Assembly (NCBI RefSeq): GCF_008831285.2 | Contig: NC_045148.1 | Span: 13,990,802 to 14,054,801, forward strand | Origin: Nymphaea colorata | Lineage: Eukaryota > Streptophyta > Magnoliopsida > Nymphaeales > Nymphaeaceae | Direction of reading: 5' to 3' | DNA length: 64,000 nucleotides | Part shown: in pieces, positions 34,744 to 45,276 of the stretch | How the letters are laid out: every line of letters starts with the position of its first letter | Numbering within the stretch: the first letter of the stretch is position 1 | Notes under the pieces: generated by a model | What the model was told of the DNA's origin: nothing | What the model saw: only the letters and a program-made list of their open reading frames with translations | Databases searched by the model: none | Translations under genes and position numbers: made by a program

Positions 34744-35560
34744 CTGCAAGGATTCTGGATTTTAGGAAACTGGATTCTTCCAAACAAATTCCCAACTAAA
34801 ACCGGTTCTCCTAGATAACCGGAATTAAAGAACGCAAAGATGAAGCAAATGTGGAACAAAATCCGGTTCACAAATTGAAAAGCAGTTGTGAGAGGATAAG
34901 TCTAGAACCGGTTCTCAGCGTTCGGCCAGGAAAAGAAAATATCGATGTGCCGAAACAAGGGCATTCGCATACAATGTGGGGAAAAATGGACCAAGAACTG
35001 CTCTGCTCCGTTACTCACATGCGAACCGGAAAACAAATGCGCGTACCGGAAAGCATGAAGCTGGACGGAACCAAGAAAATCTCGATTTACGTGAGGAAGG
35101 GAGCAGTCGGTGTTCTATTGTGATTTTGGACCGAAAAAGCATGAGACTGAGAATCAATCTTCAGTTAAATTCAGAAGCAGGATTTTGGTTTTCTGAAAAC
35201 TTAATTTCCCGATCTCAAACACTCATTTTCGTCCTGCTTTTGCAGAATGTGGACCGGAAGGAAACTGTTTCACACGTCGGGAAGGAACCACCGAGGGAAA
35301 AAAAACAGGGTAGATCGATGACGGATGTATATTTTCCCGGAAAAGTTGGGCGCTGGGGAAACCAACTGAACGTGGGGAGGAGAAAACCCCGTGTTTATTT
35401 AGATATCCAAACAGGAATTTAACAAAAATTGGGAGTTGAGCGAAACTGGATTTATCATGATCGCGACTCAATGCAGATGAATCATGATTGCGGAAACAAA
35501 AGAAGAAAAAAAATGTGAGAGAATGTTTTCTGACGGAATGGGAGAACGTTTCCGACTCAC
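34744..35560 (-). other. Inferred 5'UTR intron of the SAUR gene
   Basis: On the minus strand a strong donor, cag|gtgagt, lies at 35561/35560 and a good acceptor, ccttgcag, ends at 34744. The acceptor is 17 bp upstream of the ATG. Upstream of the donor is a C/T-rich leader and a TTTATATG TATA-like element near 35686-35694. ORFs within 34.8-35.5 kb have no family content, consistent with intron. Confidence 0.55.
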
Positions 35561-35699
35561 CTGTTTGTAGTTGTTGTTGGTGAAACGTGAAATGGCACAG
35601 AGAGTGAGAAGAGTCTGGGAAAAATGGAAGAACTTGAAAGAAAGAGAGAAGAGGGAAGATTGGGAAGAAAGAAGGAAGCTTCCTTGCATATAAAGAGCT

Positions 35700-38300
35700 C
35701 CACTTGGGCGTTGGAACATGTGGGGTTTCTCTTTCGAGAATTTCCAGCCGAACTATTTTTTTTTTTTGCCGCTATCATAAAAAAAAAAACTCATCTCTTA
35801 TTTCTGAATTACCTCGATATGAGTCCACTGGTTTCTTTTAAATACCAAACAAGGTCACCTTTCTCAACCAAGCAGGTTTTTTTGTTACCCTATCAGTTTA
35901 TTTTCATGGTTAGTTACTTTTTTGTACTGTAAACAGTAAATACACAATACTTAAGTTGGCAGATATATTACTCTCTACTCAAATACCAAAGCAGTTTTGA
36001 ACCTCGAAATGGAGAGGAGAAAAAAAAAATGATTTTTGGCTTCAGTAGCGTAGCTACATATAAGTTGACGTGGGCAGTTGCCCATGTTAGCAACAAAATT
36101 TTTATTTATTTTTACATAGTTTTACAATTATCTACTTATTTTTATATGTTGTATCCCTTCAAAAATGAGAATTTTTATAACATTGCCTGGTACCCAAAAT
36201 TTTTTGGCTCCGCCACTACTTTGCAGTTTGCCCCACCATTGCAATATGCAAAACAACTAGCCATACAATGGCAAGTTTGTCTGTACCAACCAAACTGGAA
36301 CAAATGATTAATAATAATTTGGCAGGTTAAATTATTCTTTCCAACTGCCAAACACAAGCTAAAGTTTTGTAAAGTTCAGTTTTCTCCAAGTGACTAAGCA
36401 GTAAGCATGATTTGCATTTGACGGTTCTCAAATTTCACATAGCCTCACCCAATGAAGGAACTTAAAGAAACTGAGCCTGAGAAAAGATGCTTTAATTTTT
36501 CCTTTGTAAAGCAGAAGGTGGTTGAACCAAGGAGTTCGCTTCTTTCCAAATGGGTCGAACAAAAGGCTCGGGCGTCAACTCCTCTCCTGGGAGCAGCGGT
36601 AACGTCCTTTTCTTCATCTTCCCCATCTCAATAGTTATGAGCAGCGATCTCTCTAAAATCTAAATCGTGGCAGCCATTTTTGACATTCACACCAGATATT
36701 TCTTGCGTTGAAAAAAAATCTCATAAACAACTAAGTATGAATTGGCATTTCCATCTTCTTATCATCACCATTCTTCGCTCCAGTTTTTATTATGTTATCT
36801 CTGATAAAAATGCTATCTCATGGAAAGATCCTCCTTGGTATCCGCAGTCCACGATGTACAATATCAACAGCTTGGTACTTGATACTATCGAAACATCTTG
36901 AAGAGATCTTGAAAGGTTGGAGCGGCAGTACAGGCAATGACTTCGGCAGCAGATTACCAGTACTTTACCTGGATCACCATACACACTCTTTCTCCGTTCA
37001 CACCTTCTACGCTTTCCAACGAACTCTGATATCCAGGGTAATTGGACATGGCTTATGAATTATAAACCTAATATTTATTTAATTAATTTGAAATCGTTAT
37101 TTTTATTATTTAATATGATCATTTTGAAAAGCAATTTATTTTGAATAAATGAAACCGGCACCGATAGAGACAAACATGTTGGCGGTGGGGTTCGCAAAGG
37201 CCTTCCAAACATGAACGTGGAGCCCATAACTATTCAGTGTTTTTTTGGATTTTAAAAACGGCCGTCTATCTTAGCAAAACCCTACCTGATAAAAAAAAAA
37301 ATTTGACCCTTGGAACCATGTTGTTCTTCTGCTCTTAAATGACCGTTGTGCCCTTTTTCATTTTCCTTCGCATATTTGATTCCAAATTCTTATTGTTGAC
37401 ATTGGAGTGTCTTGAAATGTGTTCTTGAGATATTTGATCTAAGGACGCTGTCTCTACAATCAAACACGCGATTGATTGACTGAGCTGCAACACAAGCTGC
37501 CCTAGGTGCGCTGTCCCTGTCCCTGTCCAAGCCCAGCTAGGAACATGGCTGTAAAGAGACTACTAGGACAGGAACGCGGCTGTGAAGAGATGAGGCCGTA
37601 TTATGTACATGTGCAGCCTGATGGTGTTAGGTTCTGGACCACTGACTCATGTACCATTACATCCAAACATGTAGGTAACGTATAAAAAGAACAAAGATCT
37701 CATGTGGTCCGGTCCAGTCTCGGTACCTGCTTCTCCGATTCGGCATGGCCATACCTAGGGTGGCGAGAAACAGGTCCGGAAAGGAACAGCAAAATACATG
37801 CAATAGAGGTCAGGTCAGAGAATCAGACAAAATTATAAATTTCAAACCGGATCAGGGCCATTCGAGTCCAATCCAACCCAAATGTGCCCAAGAAATTTGC
37901 TCCCCGTCTCTCTCGAGCCCAGTTCTCATCAATGCTGTTGCTGGAATAGCCGAAAATATTGGAACAAATTGAATTCTTTGTTTCTCTTATTGAGAAACTA
38001 TCGAAAGTACAGAAATATCCAAAACTTAACAGTACAATAATAAAGTATATATATAATACTTATAGCGAAATTATTTTAAATGCGTAGGATTTGAAACAAG
38101 TGTTCAGTGCAAAGTGAGGTGGTTTTTGGTAATTTCCTTCTCGTGCTGGTTCCCTCCCTCCGTCGGCTTGTCTGTTTCGTCCCATCGCAGCCAAGGTTTT
38201 CCAATGGCTGCTCTCTCCTCCTTCGGCAACAGAATTCACCAATGTTGGATACATTTTATCGCCGTATGGTTCCAACACAAGTCGTCAAATTGGAGCAAGG
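35700..38300. other. Intergenic, no gene
   Basis: Spacer upstream of the SAUR promoter. A few 60-100 codon ORFs show no recognisable content. Poly(A/T) tracts at 35757-35790 and 36021. Nothing else supported. Confidence 0.45.
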
Positions 38301-38630
38301 GAGCCGGCAAAGGTCATGTGAAGCCCGAAGGCGACTTCGGGATCTACAGGATCGAAGCCAAGAGAGTCGGCAAAGGTCATGTGAAGGCGACTTCAGGACC
38401 TACTGGTGGCGAAGCCAAGGAAGCCAGCAAAGGTCATGTGAAGGCGACTTCAAGATCTACAAGGGTGAAGCCAAGGGAGCCGGCAAAGGTCATGTGAAGG
38501 CGACTGCAGAATCTACAGGGGTGAAGTCAAGGGAGCCGACAACGGTCATGTGAGGGCGACTTCAGAATCTATAGGGGTGAAGTCAAGGGAGCCGGCAAAG
38601 GTCATGTGAGGGCGACTTCGGTGCCTTGGT
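38301..38630. repeat. GC-rich 56-bp minisatellite, about six units
   Basis: Units anchored on gagccggcaaaggtcatgtga start at 38301, 38364, 38421, 38477, 38533 and 38589, so spacings are 63, 57, 56, 56 and 56 bp. Each reads ggcaaaggtcatgtgaaggc, then gacttcag.atctacagg.gtgaag.caagg. The first unit carries an extra six bases. It is much richer in G and C than its surroundings. Both long forward ORFs across it are generated by the repeat; the 56-bp period shifts the frame every unit, arguing against a coding role. Confidence 0.95.
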
Positions 38631-38829
38631 ATTCTACCTGTGATGGTGAAATGTGCAAACCACCTGAGACAAACCATCTATTATGAGTCCTCACCGATTA
38701 AAATCCATAGCTAAAAATCGAGCAATTGCATGAAAACTGTATCACCTTTGCCTCGTGTAATATCGGGCGTGGCTCATTGCCCAAGGTAGAATTATGCAGT
38801 CCCTGTCAAGCCATTCAGTGCTACTCAAT

Positions 38830-39610
38830 GACTCATCATAAAATCAATTAGTATAATGTTGTTGTCACATTTAACTTTTTTGAGTGCTGATTATGTTCTT
38901 GTAAACACAATTTTACTAGTGTATTGTTAAACGAAACTTGGAGTTGCATTATTGCAAATGATTTTTTGTGTTTATTGCGGTCTTGTAAACACGATTTTAT
39001 TTGACTGTGTCATAAAACGAATCTTGTAGTTCTGTTATCGCATGATTTTTTGTCCAACTGCTTATATCACATTTTAGTAAGTGTCTTTCTATCGTAAAAC
39101 TAGTCCTTACAATGTCGTTGTCGTATTTAATCTTTTTGAGTTATTATTCCCTCCTTGTAAACTTCTTTTCACTTGAGTGTTTTGGATATCCTCCTACAGT
39201 TGCATTATCACATGATTTGTTGTGCATATTGCATCCTTATAAGCACAGTTTTATTTGGGTGACTTATAAAACAAATTCTGCAATAGCATTATGGTGTTCT
39301 ATTTTATAGAACTATATATTTCTGAATACATTTTTTTCGTAAAACCAATCAATACATTGTTATTGTCATATTAATTTTTTCAAGTATTTACCGTAGCCTT
39401 TTTATTATGATTTTATTTGAGTGTATCATAAATGTGTTCCTATAGTTGTGTTATCGCAAGCGGTTTTGTTTGACTGCTTATCACATCTTAATAAATGCAT
39501 TTTTACCATCAAACCACTCCATACAATGTTGTTGTTATTTTCTTATAAACATGATTTTACTTGAGTGCATCGTAATCGTAAAACTGTCGTTTCTTAGCAA
39601 GATTTTTTAT
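38830..39610. repeat. Old degenerate higher-order tandem array
   Basis: Two unit types alternate. Type A (cttgtaaacacgattttatttgagtgt, then cgaatcttgtagttg.attatcgcatgattttttgt) occurs near 38898, 38983, 39152, 39235, 39397 and 39540. Type B (aaaccaatcc.tacaatgttgttgtcatattta..tttttgagt) occurs near 38833, 39060, 39307 and 39475. The order B-A-A-B-A-A-B-A-B-A gives a higher-order period of about 235 bp, heavily eroded. Confidence 0.7.
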
Positions 39611-41710
39611 AAAATAACGAATTACCTAATATGCATATAGTTATGATTGCAATGATAATATGTATTTTCTTGTCCGGCCATATACTTGAATAAAAAATTG
39701 GTTAATGGCATGCAAATGATTGGTGAAGTCTTCTCGTGTCTCTAAACGCGCGGTCTCTTTCGCAGACAAAAGATTAAACAAACAAGTTTTAATTAAAAAC
39801 AAAACAAATGGATTAAACTAGACATTAGAACAGGCTCATTTCCTGTCATCTACGTGATAAGAGATAATATAGATTGCTCGTTAGAGGATGGTATTCATGC
39901 CATAGAATCAGATTAATTAAATAAATTCGGTTAATTTAAGTGTTAGGAGCTTGGTAGGAACATTAGGCAGTAGTTAGGATTAAATATTAAGATTGTTAAG
40001 AAAGCAACAAATGTCTATTCTTGAATAAAATATGAAGAGAGTCGGTAACTACAACACGTGGCGAACATGGAACATGCCTATGTGCTTTCCTTTTTTTCTT
40101 AGTTGTTGCATCATACGGGACCCAATATCGAGCCAACTGAATCTTAAACATATTTTCTATGATGATGCAGGGATTAGGTAGATCGGTGGTGCATGGCAGT
40201 GCCGGAGCTAGGCTTGTGCAGGCAGTTGCCCACACCGACCTATATAATTTTAGTTTATTTGCATATTAATGATTAAACATAATTTAATTTATTATGTTGA
40301 GGTGCCCCTATTTATTATGTTAGTTGAATATGACTATCACAAGATCCAAGAAATTGAATTGCAGTCCAAGTTGAAGTTGAGAATGACTATCACAAGATCC
40401 AGGAAATTGAAATCCACTCCCAGTCCCTATTGATCTGGCTATCGCAAGATCTGGATATTGAATATCAAATACCGATTGGATGTGCTGGTTCAAACTACTG
40501 GGATCTTCGACCTTAATCAGATCCGACTCTGCGGATTCTGGTGCAGAATATTGGATCGTACCCGAAACTGTGATACTAGTATGCCAGATCACCTTCTAGA
40601 CCCGTCTTGGTTGGAGGCCCTCCCTTCCTCGAGTGCTCTCGCTGTTGCAGAGGGAGGGCGTTGCCTCCCGTCCGCCATTGACGACTCTCGTCAAAGAACA
40701 AGAGGGGCACGAAGACGACGTAGAAGAAGGCAATCCTCTTAGGTGAGGTCCGCTTGACACTTAGCTTGAAATTCTTAACAAAGCTTGAATTTGTTCCGAG
40801 GGCTCGAGCTCTGCATTTGGTTGTTCTCTTTGCCTGCCTCTAATTTCTGGTGGTTTTAATCCGCGGGCATCCTGTTTTTTGGTTTCGCGAGGTTAAGATT
40901 CCCTGGTTTCTTCTGCTTTTTGTTTTTCCATGGTCGTGTTTCTTAAGGGCTTTTATTTTTTCTTGCCGGAAATGGTGTTTCCGTTTTCGGGCGTACACTC
41001 TGTTCCGGGAATGAAACCCCTTAAGTTTTTGTTCTAAGAGAATCTCGCAGAAGAACATAGTTTACCGGTCTTTCAGACATAAGCGGATAAACCCCTGTTT
41101 TGCCATAATGAGAACACTGCCATAAGGACGATTCGTAAATTGCGAACGCATGATGTTTTATGATGAAATTGAGTTTTTTTACGAGAAATTTTCACTTTGA
41201 AAGTGCGATTAGGGGCTTCGCAGTACACTTCAAACGTTTTCCTGTTCTAAGCTCTGTTTTACGTTCTCACGGTGTAGGCCTGGTTCTAACTTCAAAACAA
41301 GCGTCTTTTTGAACGAGTTTTGATGCTAGAAAAAGGTTCCTAACATGGATTTGGCGTCACTCAAGCATCTTAAAGTTTTACTTATGAACATTGGTATCTC
41401 GAAGTAAAGAAGAAGAAAGAAAATAACGGCCAATTTCTTGGGAATTAATTGACTGGAACTCCTGGGGTTTCAGACTCTGATACTGGAGTGTCGTTGGAAG
41501 CCTGTCTTTGCATTCGAAGTGACGTAGAAAACTGGTGTGATTGTTTTGTTTGATATAAATAAGGGTCTGACTAACAGGATCATTTCATTCTCATGATCTG
41601 AAACTTCACCTTCACAGTAATTTCGATTGCATTTTTCACTTCAGTACGATCTGAGCCGTAAATGGTGTTTGTTAACTGCATCTTGTTAGTGGATTTCTGC
41701 TAGTGAGAAA
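39611..41710. other. Intergenic / 5' flank of the sHSP gene
   Basis: AT-rich DNA, with a GC-richer patch at 40.58-40.75 kb that ends in a donor-like ttag|gtgagg and could be a non-coding first exon of the sHSP gene. Direct tgactatcacaagatcca(a/g)g duplications lie at 40330-40400. A TATA box (TATAAAT) lies at 41554-41560, about 150 bp upstream of the sHSP ATG. I see no good heat-shock element. Confidence 0.4.
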
Positions 41711-43286
41711 ATGAGTTCAATGCTCGACAAGGATAACCTTGCAGACGGCGACCCCGTCTCGATGGTGAAACACTTTCTTCATTCCCCTGCTGGGCTACGG
41801 AACTTCATCCATTATACATCACAAACTCATTCACATGAATATGAAGAAAAGAATGTGGTGTCAGTGATACCAGTTGATATATTGCGAACGTCCAAGGAGT
41901 ATGTCTTTTACGTGGACGTCCCTGGTTTCTCCAAAGCTGATATTCAGGTATGACAATTGATACCAGCCGTTCATTTTTTATTATCTGGGTTGCAATCTGG
42001 ATTGATTTGAGACAAGGTCATCTAGTGTTTGATGCAACATATACCCAAACCACTTATACGGTTCCCGGGCATCTTATACTGATGTTGATGATGGTACACC
42101 ATGCAGCTAGTTTATGTTGGTGTTTGACAAGAGATGACATGACCTGGACTGCACTCGCTTTATTTAGCTTTAAGTTCAAGTTTGTAGGCTAAAGGTTTTC
42201 GAGGTTTTGAACAGTAGGCCTTCCTGATTCACATTCATAGTGTCCAAATTTTTTGTTTTACTTCCTACGGGTTTTTTATGACATATATATTTACTGCCGT
42301 CCAGCTTCAAGAATCCAGTTTCACAAGAATTCTGAAGTTTGTTTGTTTATTGGGCTAAGGCTTCTGAAATTAGGCCCCCAACTAGACTTGGTTATATTTC
42401 TTTATGTGGAGTTTGCATCGCTCAAGTTCCTGACCAACCAAACTTTGGCCTTTACACTCCCCATGGGTTGTAAAACTAACAAGCTTAGGATTTTCATTTC
42501 CATTTTATGAACATCGATGATCTTTCCTCTTATTGTAAAGCTGTCTTTTGAGTTATGAATTTATGGGAAGCGTCGAAGAATCAGTATTGTGTGATAGGTT
42601 CGGAGGGCCATGCTTGGTGCTGGCCTATACACCATGATGATGTGGACTGTCATCTTGAGGTTGGTCCTAATTTTTGCTTTCGGAAGAAAAATGGCGAATT
42701 CTAGAACTAGAACCTGCATTTTTATGCATTCTGAGCACTTTTTGGTTGCACCGAGTTATGGGCAGTGATTGAATCGTTGCGCAACGTCATTTACGTTTTC
42801 TCCTCCCTCCCTCCTTTTGGGTTTTATGTTTCTCTTAGTTTTGTGAAATATGTGGGTTCCACGATGATCAGATTTACGACTTTGCTGTGAAGTACTCAGC
42901 CGACTTCTGAATCCAAACGATATTTCTCTGGGTCGTCACCCTTCAGCTACTTGCCTAATGAAACCAGTGGAATTCTGTGAGTTGTTATAGGAAATGCTCT
43001 TCATAGATATGGCCTGCATCCCATACAGGTAACAGTGGAAGATGAGAAGATCCTGGTTCTGAGAGGGGGAGGGAAGCGGAAAAGAGAAGAAGGAGATGAA
43101 GAGGACTGCAGATACATCCGAATGGAGAGGAGGGCATCCTCAAGGTTTGTAAGGAAATTCAATCTGCCAGATGACTCTGATGTCTCTTCAATCTCAGCAA
43201 GGTGTGAGAATGGGGTGCTAACAGTCACAGTGGCAAGGATTCCACCTTCAAGCGAGCAGAAAACGGTAGAGATCCCCATTGCCTGA
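41711..43286 (+). CDS. Class III (cytosolic/nuclear) small heat-shock protein, 17.4 kDa class III type
   Basis: ATP-independent holdase chaperone. Two exons: 41711-41947 and 43029-43286, joined in phase 0, 164 aa. The N-terminal arm (1-50) is variable. The alpha-crystallin domain spans about 52-150: IPVDILRTSKEYVFYVDVPG, SKADIQ|VTVEDEKILVL, KRKRE, YIRMERR, FVRKFNLPDD and ISARCENGVLTVTV. The IPVDI.....EYVFYVD.PG.SK.DIQVTVE stretch, the basic KRKRE segment and the C-terminal KTVEIPIA are hallmarks of class III rather than class I or II sHSPs. The intron falls in the middle of DIQ|VTV, a site I associate with class III genes. GLRNF near the N-terminus and the I-x-I-like VEIPI tail for oligomerisation are both present. 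Gene appears intact. Confidence 0.92.
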
Positions 43287-43289
43287 GAT

Positions 43290-45180
43290 GGGCTGCAGGG
43301 GGAAGGGCTTGCAGGAAGGTTGAAGGAATGTGATCATCATCTATTTTTGTTAGTGTAAATACCTCCTCTCCAGGTACATTAGAATGTTTTCACCTTTCTC
43401 TATGGTTTCTTACGCATGTATATGATCAACTCGTATGCCTATGAAAGTTTGCTTTGGAAGGTAATATTTTGAGTCCGGAGGAACTGTTGGTACGTTAAAA
43501 CTCATTTGAATCGGCCAGTCCGGAGGAAACAGATACATACGTTTATGATTTATATTTATTAAATGTAGATTATTAGACAACAAAAATAATTACCAAAATA
43601 CAGAAAATAAGTCGACTATGTTCAAGCCGTGTGTTGATGCAATGTGCCCTTTCAAGAGTGTCTGTGGGAGACTCTGTGTGACAAACTGTCAAGTATAAAA
43701 GCAGTAGAAGAAAGAGAGAGCTTGGGAACCGACTTTGTTGGCTTTATTTTTCAGAATGAAAGAGAAGAAAATGTTTTCTTCTCTCATGTTTGACAGCTCC
43801 TTTGGACAACACCCGCTTTCTCCCCGAGTAAATTTTATTCATCTTATCAGACTTGGCCTGAGAGACATGATCTGAACTTAAAGGGCTTCAGATTAAAAAA
43901 AAAAAAAAAAAAACGAGAGAAAATAGGTTGTGGAAAATTGTCAAGCAAAATAGACGGATTTAACTTGTTTCTATCTTAACGGGACCGAAGAAACCGATGT
44001 ACACTGGAAGTCCCCTTCTCAAGGACTAAAAAAACACGCAATGTGATATAATGTGATTCGAGTAAAGACATAATGTGATTCGACTAGATTGAATTGGATT
44101 CACAATTATTTGACACCTAGGCTGGATAAAAAAGATTCACAGAACCATGGATGTTTTACTCATACTTATCTAAATTTTAATTTGAAAACTCAAAAAATTA
44201 TGCTTCGCAATTCCATAATCCTAGTTTTTTTATGTAAATCTCGAAAATTATATTCTTCCCCAATTGTGGCATTGATAGAAGAAATAAAATTTTTGATAGG
44301 AATATGAATGTATCAAACCGAAAGAACCCTTAACTATTTCAGTTGGTAATAGAACGATCTCCTTAACTATTTCAGTTGGTAATAGAACGATCTCTAGCAT
44401 GATGCCGATAGTCGGCTCACTTAAAAACTCTTGGCACATCATCGATGACTCCCTTGAAAACTTTTAGTGTGCTGCCGATGGTTTCCTTAGAAAATATTGA
44501 CATGTCGCCAATAGTTTATGAGATATTAAAATATAAAATGTTAAAAGTTTCAAATATAAATGAACATCAGACCAGGTACCGGACGAACTTAATAACTAAG
44601 CATAATAACTAAGCAGGTTGGGCTTGAGCTGCCTACAAGGACTTCAAGCCAGTCTAGCTTTGTCAAAGCTTAGGTCTGCGTGGGCTGATGGGCGGCCTTA
44701 TACACAATAAGAACGGTAGTTCTTTGTACATATATTTCTCCCATAAGAACAACCAACTTTATGTATTTGCAGAAGATCTTGTCGTTTCAAATGTTATAAT
44801 TGAAAAAGATGTGTCAACAAGTAAAGTATAAATGCACGCTGATTCTGATATATTTGTCATTTAAGGTACAAAGCATGTCACATTCTAAACAGGTCGAGCT
44901 CAATTAGCCCTTAAGCACTAATACGTCTCACGACGAAATCAGTGTGTTTGTTATGAGATTCCATAATTTTCACATATGAAATACGACGCTCTCGCCTTAG
45001 GATCCGTTGATTGCAAATTTTCTTCCTCGATATGACAAGAAGAGCATGTAATAATGGGTCTACTCTTGAGAGTCGATCAATGATTTTCCTGGGAAACATT
45101 TTCCCAGCGGGAAGGGGACCCACAAGGGTCGTGGCAAAAAAGAAGCGGGGCCGCTTAAAAGAAGGCGCGGGTTCGTTTCT
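43290..45180. other. Intergenic between sHSP and RRP12
   Basis: 3' flank of the sHSP gene, an 18-A run near 43896, then AT-rich DNA. No gene. A perfect 33-bp duplication is listed separately. Confidence 0.5.
44328..44393. repeat. Perfect 33-bp tandem duplication
   Basis: A 33-bp unit beginning ccttaactatttcagttggt and ending gaacgatct occurs at 44328-44360 and immediately again at 44361-44393 with no differences, so it is recent. Confidence 0.95.
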
Positions 45181-45204
45181 TCCCTCCGCTACCGTTGCAG
45201 TTGC

Positions 45205-45238
45205 AGCCCAAAAAGCCTGAACCCGCCGAAAACCCTAA
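45205..45238 (+). promoter_or_regulatory. Site II element and telo-box of the RRP12 promoter/leader
   Basis: AGCCCA (site II core, TGGGCT on the other strand) at 45205-45210 and AAACCCTAA (telo-box) at 45230-45238, 39-72 bp before the ATG. This pair is known to mark plant genes for ribosomal proteins and ribosome biogenesis factors, which fits the RRP12 product. Confidence 0.65.
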
Positions 45239-45276
45239 TCCTTCTCTCCGCCAGAGAGAGGAGAAAAAAAAAATTC

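Noticed and set aside
37490-37620. Repeated cctgtcc and ggacaggaa words suggesting an inverted repeat
   Set aside because: Too short and imperfect to support a hairpin or element boundary.
38107-38553. 148- and 127-codon ORFs over the minisatellite
   Set aside because: The 56-bp period is not a multiple of three, so the same DNA is read in a different frame in each unit, and nothing supports expression.
41461-41560. Heat-shock element upstream of the sHSP gene
   Set aside because: Only scattered GAA/TTC triplets (ggaag, attcgaag, gtagaaa) without the required 5-bp alternating spacing.
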